Shown here: piece by piece, positions 8,751 to 11,801 of the stretch
Layout: each line of letters starts with the position of its first letter
How positions within the stretch are numbered: the stretch's first letter is position 1
Assembly: GCA_013414645.1 (NCBI GenBank)
Contig: CP058702.1
Location: forward strand, 3,829,066-3,840,866
Length of the DNA: 11,801 nt
From: Candidatus Parvibacillus calidus
GTDB lineage: Bacteria; Bacteroidota; Bacteroidia; Chitinophagales; Saprospiraceae
Reading direction: 5' to 3'
The notes under the pieces: generated by a model
Told to the model about the DNA's origin: nothing
What the model saw: the letters and a program-made list of their open reading frames with translations, nothing else
Databases searched by the model: none
Program-made: the position numbers and the translations under genes

Positions 8751-9290
8751 AATCCTCTTCCTGTCAACCTCCTTGACTTCACTGCCAGGGCAACCAGAGA
8801 AGGTATGGTGGAACTCAACTGGATTGTAGCAGAAGAAAAGGGCATGAAAGAGTATGTTGTTGAGCGCAGTACGGATGGCAGAAACTTCATAGCCATCGGT
8901 ACGGTGAGTGCTGCACAGAAGACAGACTATGCATTGACAGACAATCGTCCTGTGAGCGCGGTCAACTACTACCGACTGAAGATGGTGGACCGCGATGGTG
9001 CGTTTAAGTACAGTGAGGTGCGTCAGGTAGTATTTTCCAATGGCAGGTTGTTGTCGCTCTATCCTAACCCGACATCCGGTCATGTATATGTTTCCGGGCT
9101 TGAGGGTGTTAAGGATGCGGCCTATGTCAATATCTACAACGAGATGGGGATGAGCATCTACTCCGGCAAGATTGGTGGAGACCAGCTTGCATCCGGGGGT
9201 ATCGATATGAGCAAATACGCTCCGGGCGCATACATGATCCGGGTCATCTCCGATGAGGCCAATACGACGATGCGTTTTGTGAAAGAGTAA
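8751..9290 (+). repeat. Shared C-terminal block, copy 2 (intact)
   Basis: Intact partner of 5085-5625. It ends in the sorting-domain core (GAYMIRVISDEANTTMRFVK) and a TAA stop. Because this copy is in frame throughout, it shows how the upstream copy should read and where its extra base lies. Confidence 0.9.
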
Positions 9291-9341
9291 CCATGTTTTG
9301 AATCATGGTTTCAGAGGCAGTCGCAAGGCTGCCTCTTTTTT
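9289..9341 (+). terminator. Intrinsic terminator of T9SS gene 2
   Basis: AGAGGCAGTC (9313-9322) pairs with GGCTGCCTCT (9327-9336) around a GCAA tetraloop, with one G-U pair, and is followed by six T (9336-9341). A second, smaller hairpin lies just upstream: AACCATG (9289-9295) with CATGGTT (9304-9310). It overlaps the stop codon. Confidence 0.92.
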
Positions 9342-9503
9342 GCTTATGGGTGTCGTTAGGCAGTTATTACGGAAGATGTGGTAATGATCGGTTTCCCCAT
9401 TAGATCTTGCGTCCACGCCCCTTTTGTAACTTTTGTCACTCAAATTTGTATTAGCTATACCGACCTTTACGGGAAATTTTTAATGAAATAAAATTCAGAT
9501 AAT

Positions 9504-9893
9504 ATGTCATATCATTTTTCAAAAACATTGCATGGTTCATGGGAGGAGGTCAGGTCAAAAGTTGAGAGCGCTCTCAAGGAGGAAGGCTTCGGTGTGCTGA
9601 CCGAAATCGACATCAGTGCCACCTTTAAAAAGAAACTGGATGTGGACTTCAGGCCGTATGTCATTCTCGGTGCCTGCAATCCAAATTTTGCCCATCAGGC
9701 TCTTCAGGCTGAATCACACATCGGTACGATGTTGCCGTGCAACGTTATCATGCAGGAGAACAAAGAAGGAGCAATCGAAGTCTCCGCTGTCGATCCGCTG
9801 GTTTCCATGCAGGGTGTACAGAACACGTCGCTGGCAGAGGTGGCCACACAAGTACAGACCAAACTGAAGCGCGTCATAGAAAATCTGGGATAA
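9504..9893 (+). CDS. DUF302 domain-containing protein
   Basis: 129 residues, essentially the whole length of a single DUF302 domain (Pfam PF03625). Family-typical stretches are GFGVLTEID (28-36), the ILGACNP segment (54-60), the A..E...GTMLPCNV segment (67-81) and VDPLVSMQ (97-103). There is no signal peptide or membrane segment, so it is probably cytoplasmic. The molecular function of the family is not well established; the conserved cysteines in ACNP and LPCN are notable, but I infer nothing from them. It is a single-gene unit: 162 nt separate it from the terminator upstream, and its own terminator-like hairpin follows. ATG 9504 is the only sensible start. The A-rich leader without Shine-Dalgarno is normal for Bacteroidota. 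No convincing promoter is seen; a CAAATTTG at 9441-9448 is one base off the -7 consensus. Confidence 0.93.
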   Translation: MSYHFSKTLHGSWEEVRSKVESALKEEGFGVLTEIDISATFKKKLDVDFRPYVILGACNPNFAHQALQAESHIGTMLPCNVIMQENKEGAIEVSAVDPLVSMQGVQNTSLAEVATQVQTKLKRVIENLG

Positions 9894-9940
9894 ATAACAC
9901 AGGCTTTAGCCGGGAAAAAGTCCTCATATTATAAGGTTTT

Positions 9941-9978
9941 AAAGGGGTGGAAATACGTGTTTACCATCCCTTTTCTTG
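9941..9978 (+). terminator. Probable terminator of the DUF302 gene
   Basis: AAAGGGGTGG (9941-9950) pairs with CCATCCCTTT (9964-9973) over 10 bp with one G-U pair. The 13-nt loop has A/T ends that can extend the stem. The T-run after it is short (TTTTCTTG), so termination may be weaker than at the two T9SS genes. Confidence 0.65.
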
Positions 9979-10115
9979 TTGTTTCCCGAAATAGAACATG
10001 GCATCAGAAAGCATTAACCCCTTCTTCCTGACTTGGTCAATGCGTCACCCTAGCAAAAACGTCGGAAGTCATAAGAGAATACCTGATAAAATATCTTCCC
10101 GGTAAAGCTTAGAAT

Positions 10116-10147
10116 TTTGCATTGGTCAAATATTCTGTTTATATTTA
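10116..10147 (+). promoter_or_regulatory. Candidate promoter of the Rpn gene
   Basis: TTTG (10116-10119), a 20-nt spacer and TATATTTA (10140-10147) fit the Bacteroidota TTTG/TAnnTTTG pattern except for the final base. It would start transcription about 10 nt before the ATG at 10166. The leader is short but plausible. Confidence 0.35.
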
Positions 10148-10165
10148 CAACTCAAATTCACCAAT

Positions 10166-11155
10166 ATGGCAAAGTCAAAATCATCCACCCCGTCAAAATC
10201 GCCCATTCCCCGCATTACACATGATGCCTTCATGAAGAAAATCCTCTCTGACAGAGATGCTGCCAGGAGTTTTCTAATCGGATTTCTTCCGGAGCATATT
10301 GTTTCTATTCTCGACATTGATGCCTTTTCCTATCAGGATTCTGTCTTTCACAATGAAAAGATGCAGACCCGTCTGGCTGATATGGTCTTTGACATACCCG
10401 TTAAAGACAGCAAGGATGCTGTTCAGGTCTCGGTTCTATTCGAATTAAAATCCCATAAAGATCCATTTACCTGGCTACAGATACTGGAATATCTGGCTGC
10501 TGCCTATCGCAAACAATTGCATCAAAAGGGGAAAGGGCAAGGAAAACTCAAATTAATTATCCCTGTCATTTATTACCACGGAAAGGAAGTGTGGAAACAG
10601 GAAAAGAATGCATCCTTTTTTAAAGATTTTCCGGAATCATTACATTCATTTGTACCGGAGTTTGACCGCATCTTTATCGACTTAAAAACCTTGAGTGAGA
10701 AAGAAATCCTAAGTATCAGCAACTCCCTGATGAAGGCAACTCTCCGAATACATTTATTGAGGCTGATGAAGCAGATAGAAGAAGGGGAGTTCCGACGGGT
10801 ATTTGAGGAGTTCCGTACAGATAAATATGGGAACTATCTGGGGTCAATAATTGTTTATTCACTACAAAATCTGAATATATCATCTGAAGAAATGAATACC
10901 TTTATAGATGAATTTCCGGAACCCATAAAATCAGAAACAATGACCATCGCCGAACAATTATATCGCAAAGGAGTAAAGGAAGGAAAAGAGCAGGGAGTTC
11001 AGGAAGGCCTTGAGAAAGGTATGCAACTAGGTATAGAAAAAGCACAATTTGAAATAATTGTCAAATCCTTTGAAAATGGTGCATCTATCGATTTTATATC
11101 CAACATTACCGGAATTCCTGAAAGTAAGATTAAAGAAATATTGAATTTGCGATAA
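10166..11155 (+). CDS. Rpn family recombination-promoting nuclease / PD-(D/E)XK protein (Transposase_31-like)
   Basis: 329 residues, the usual length for the family (Pfam PF04754, YhgA/Rpn). The N-terminus has HDAFMKKILSDRDAARSFL (19-37). The nuclease core follows: RLADMVFDI with D72, then LFELKS with E93 and K95 of the PD-(D/E)XK motif, and the TWLQILEY helix (102-109). LIIPVIYYHG (130-139) is also typical. The C-terminus has the characteristic EGKEQGVQEGLEKG-type glycine-rich linker (272-285) and a small helical tail (residues 290-329, TGIPESKIKEIL). Characterised Escherichia coli relatives are DNA endonucleases that promote RecA-independent recombination and are not classical transposases. 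All core residues are present, so it is probably active. It stands alone between gene-free stretches. Nothing here shows that it acts on the nearby repeats. ATG 10166 is the best start; the next in-frame methionine (residue 23) would cut into the conserved N-terminus. Confidence 0.92.
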   Translation: MAKSKSSTPSKSPIPRITHDAFMKKILSDRDAARSFLIGFLPEHIVSILDIDAFSYQDSVFHNEKMQTRLADMVFDIPVKDSKDAVQVSVLFELKSHKDPFTWLQILEYLAAAYRKQLHQKGKGQGKLKLIIPVIYYHGKEVWKQEKNASFFKDFPESLHSFVPEFDRIFIDLKTLSEKEILSISNSLMKATLRIHLLRLMKQIEEGEFRRVFEEFRTDKYGNYLGSIIVYSLQNLNISSEEMNTFIDEFPEPIKSETMTIAEQLYRKGVKEGKEQGVQEGLEKGMQLGIEKAQFEIIVKSFENGASIDFISNITGIPESKIKEILNLR

Positions 11156-11434
11156 TCAGTATGGCGGAACTGAATTGACATTTATTTTTATTCAAATTCC
11201 TACATCTCCGGCAAAAATTTTAGATTTTTAAAATAAATCATTCGGAGGGTTCTGTTATTAAAGGCAGCATGATTTATCAAAGTCAAAATTTGATTCCTCC
11301 CGATCTGGTCAGCGCACCTTCCCGGCAAGCAATTCTTTAACCCTTCTCCTTATAATTGAACTTTAGATTGATGTTCCAACGTTAATTGAATCTCTGAATT
11401 TTCCATCACATTTTTCAACCACTACAAAGCTGTT

Positions 11435-11483
11435 ATACCGAATGCGCATTCGTAATAGACCAATTTCATTGATCTATACGACT
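11435..11483 (+). repeat. 49-nt dispersed repeat, copy 2, with internal palindrome
   Basis: Partner of 5842-5890. In this copy positions 11439-11452 form a perfect 14-nt palindrome (CGAATGCGCATTCG). The corresponding bases in copy 1 have drifted from symmetry. The last 26 nt (11458-11483) are identical between copies. Confidence 0.75.
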
Positions 11484-11599
11484 TGTGTCTTTCTAACCAT
11501 TGACGCGTCTTCATTTATTAAATTATTGAATGGCACAGAAGAACGCTATCATTTCAGATCAGACATTTATTCTTGGGTCATACATAAAGGAGGCCTCAT

Positions 11600-11705
11600 G
11601 CCTGATCAGGCAAAGTATTCCGGTACGGATGACATTATTTCCATGGAAGGAGGCCTACAACCTTTTGACTGCTGTTATCCGGGGACGCGTCCCGGTTTCA
11701 ACCGG
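11600..11705. repeat. Cluster of perfect palindromes
   Basis: Three symmetric words occur within 106 nt: GCCTGATCAGGC (11600-11611), GGGACGCGTCCC (11682-11693), and CCGGTT-TC-AACCGG (11692-11705). None is followed by a T-tract. They could be operator sites for the downstream promoter or hairpins of a short element. Confidence 0.45.
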
Positions 11706-11756
11706 ACCGAATGTTCCATTTTTTGTTGATTCTCCCTTTTGCCGCCTGAAAAAGCG

Positions 11757-11764
11757 TACCTTTG
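11757..11764 (+). promoter_or_regulatory. Outward-reading Bacteroidota -7 promoter element
   Basis: TACCTTTG followed by C is an especially typical form of the TAnnTTTG element. A TTTG at 11738-11741 lies 15 nt upstream, shorter than the usual 19-21, so the -33 element is uncertain. Transcription would start near 11771 and serve a gene beyond the window. Confidence 0.5.
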
Positions 11765-11801
11765 CGCTCTTTTTTGAATGTAGTTGCATGACACAACCCA
11801 A

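Larger units (their letters stand above)
6604..9290 (+). pseudogene. Broken T9SS-exported surface protein (jelly-roll/FN3/CUB/PPC), amber stop plus one frameshift
   Basis: ATG 6604 opens a clear signal peptide (MRILYLLLFVLINFYNGYGQ, cleavage after about residue 20). The repaired reading is 2688 nt, 895 residues. Modules by residue: jelly-roll (about 21-182), FN3 (189-277), CUB-like (280-402, CGGTFYDSGG to WAANITC), PPC-like (about 410-550), an unassigned region, an FN3-like module, then the T9SS type A sorting domain (about 817-895, LYPNPTSG to MRFVKE). Lesions: TAG at 7405-7407 replaces the TGG present in both FN3 cassettes of the upstream gene. One base is missing near 7808-7812, just after the CUB domain. 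Everything else is in frame, so decay appears recent. No enzymatic domain is visible; a secreted or cell-surface adhesive role is inferred. Sequencing error could explain the indel but less readily the substitution. Confidence 0.88.
11156..11756. other. Gene-free downstream stretch with palindromes and a repeat copy
   Basis: No supported gene and no strong terminator after the Rpn stop. The stretch holds copy 2 of the 49-nt repeat (11435-11483), several perfect palindromes (11439-11452, 11600-11611, 11682-11693) and two AAGGAGGCCT words exactly 60 nt apart (11587-11596 and 11647-11656). An open frame at 11442-11729 overlaps all of these, shows no family resemblance and is probably fortuitous. 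Confidence 0.55.

Noticed and set aside
10166..11155. Rpn gene as part of an insertion sequence
   Set aside because: Despite the Transposase_31 label, the family lacks transposase chemistry, and I find no terminal inverted repeats or target duplications around the gene.
1..11801. CRISPR array, tRNA or rRNA genes
   Set aside because: No regularly spaced direct repeats and no tRNA- or rRNA-like segments were seen on either strand.

Overview
The window looks like chromosomal DNA from a gliding or surface-adhesive member of the Bacteroidota, perhaps a Chitinophagales- or Saprospirales-like genome. Three things point there. Two large genes end in a C-terminal sorting domain of the type IX secretion system (T9SS), a system restricted to this phylum. 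The promoters I can see are of the Bacteroidota TAnnTTTG (-7) type. The gene starts sit in A/T-rich leaders without Shine-Dalgarno sequences. The exact lineage is inference.

Layout. Positions 1-907 hold no convincing gene. Positions 1131-5625 are a multidomain T9SS-exported surface protein (signal peptide, three FN3 modules, two jelly-roll modules, a PPC-like module, sorting domain). It is broken by eight single-base frameshifts; repairing them gives 1498 residues. A strong terminator follows. A gene-free stretch with hairpins and one copy of a 49-nt dispersed repeat separates it from a second, related T9SS protein at 6604-9290 (signal peptide, jelly-roll, FN3, CUB, PPC, sorting domain; 895 residues when repaired). 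That gene carries one amber stop and one frameshift, and also ends in a strong terminator. Two intact single-gene units follow: a DUF302 protein (9504-9893) and an Rpn-family PD-(D/E)XK nuclease (10166-11155). The last 650 bases have no convincing gene, but hold the second copy of the 49-nt repeat, a cluster of palindromes and a promoter-like element reading out of the window.

How the parts relate. The two T9SS genes are tandem paralogs that share both ends: a 100-nt non-coding leader (96% identical) and the last 540 nt (about 95% identical). Their middles are shuffled modules, including a 254-nt FN3 cassette present three times. Neither has a recognisable enzymatic domain, so they are most likely adhesins or cell-surface structural proteins. 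Whether the frameshifts are true decay, silent cassettes or homopolymer errors in the assembly cannot be settled from the sequence alone. No complete new system is evident. The leader block, the 49-nt repeat pair and the shared-ends arrangement of the two broken genes are the most interesting signals.
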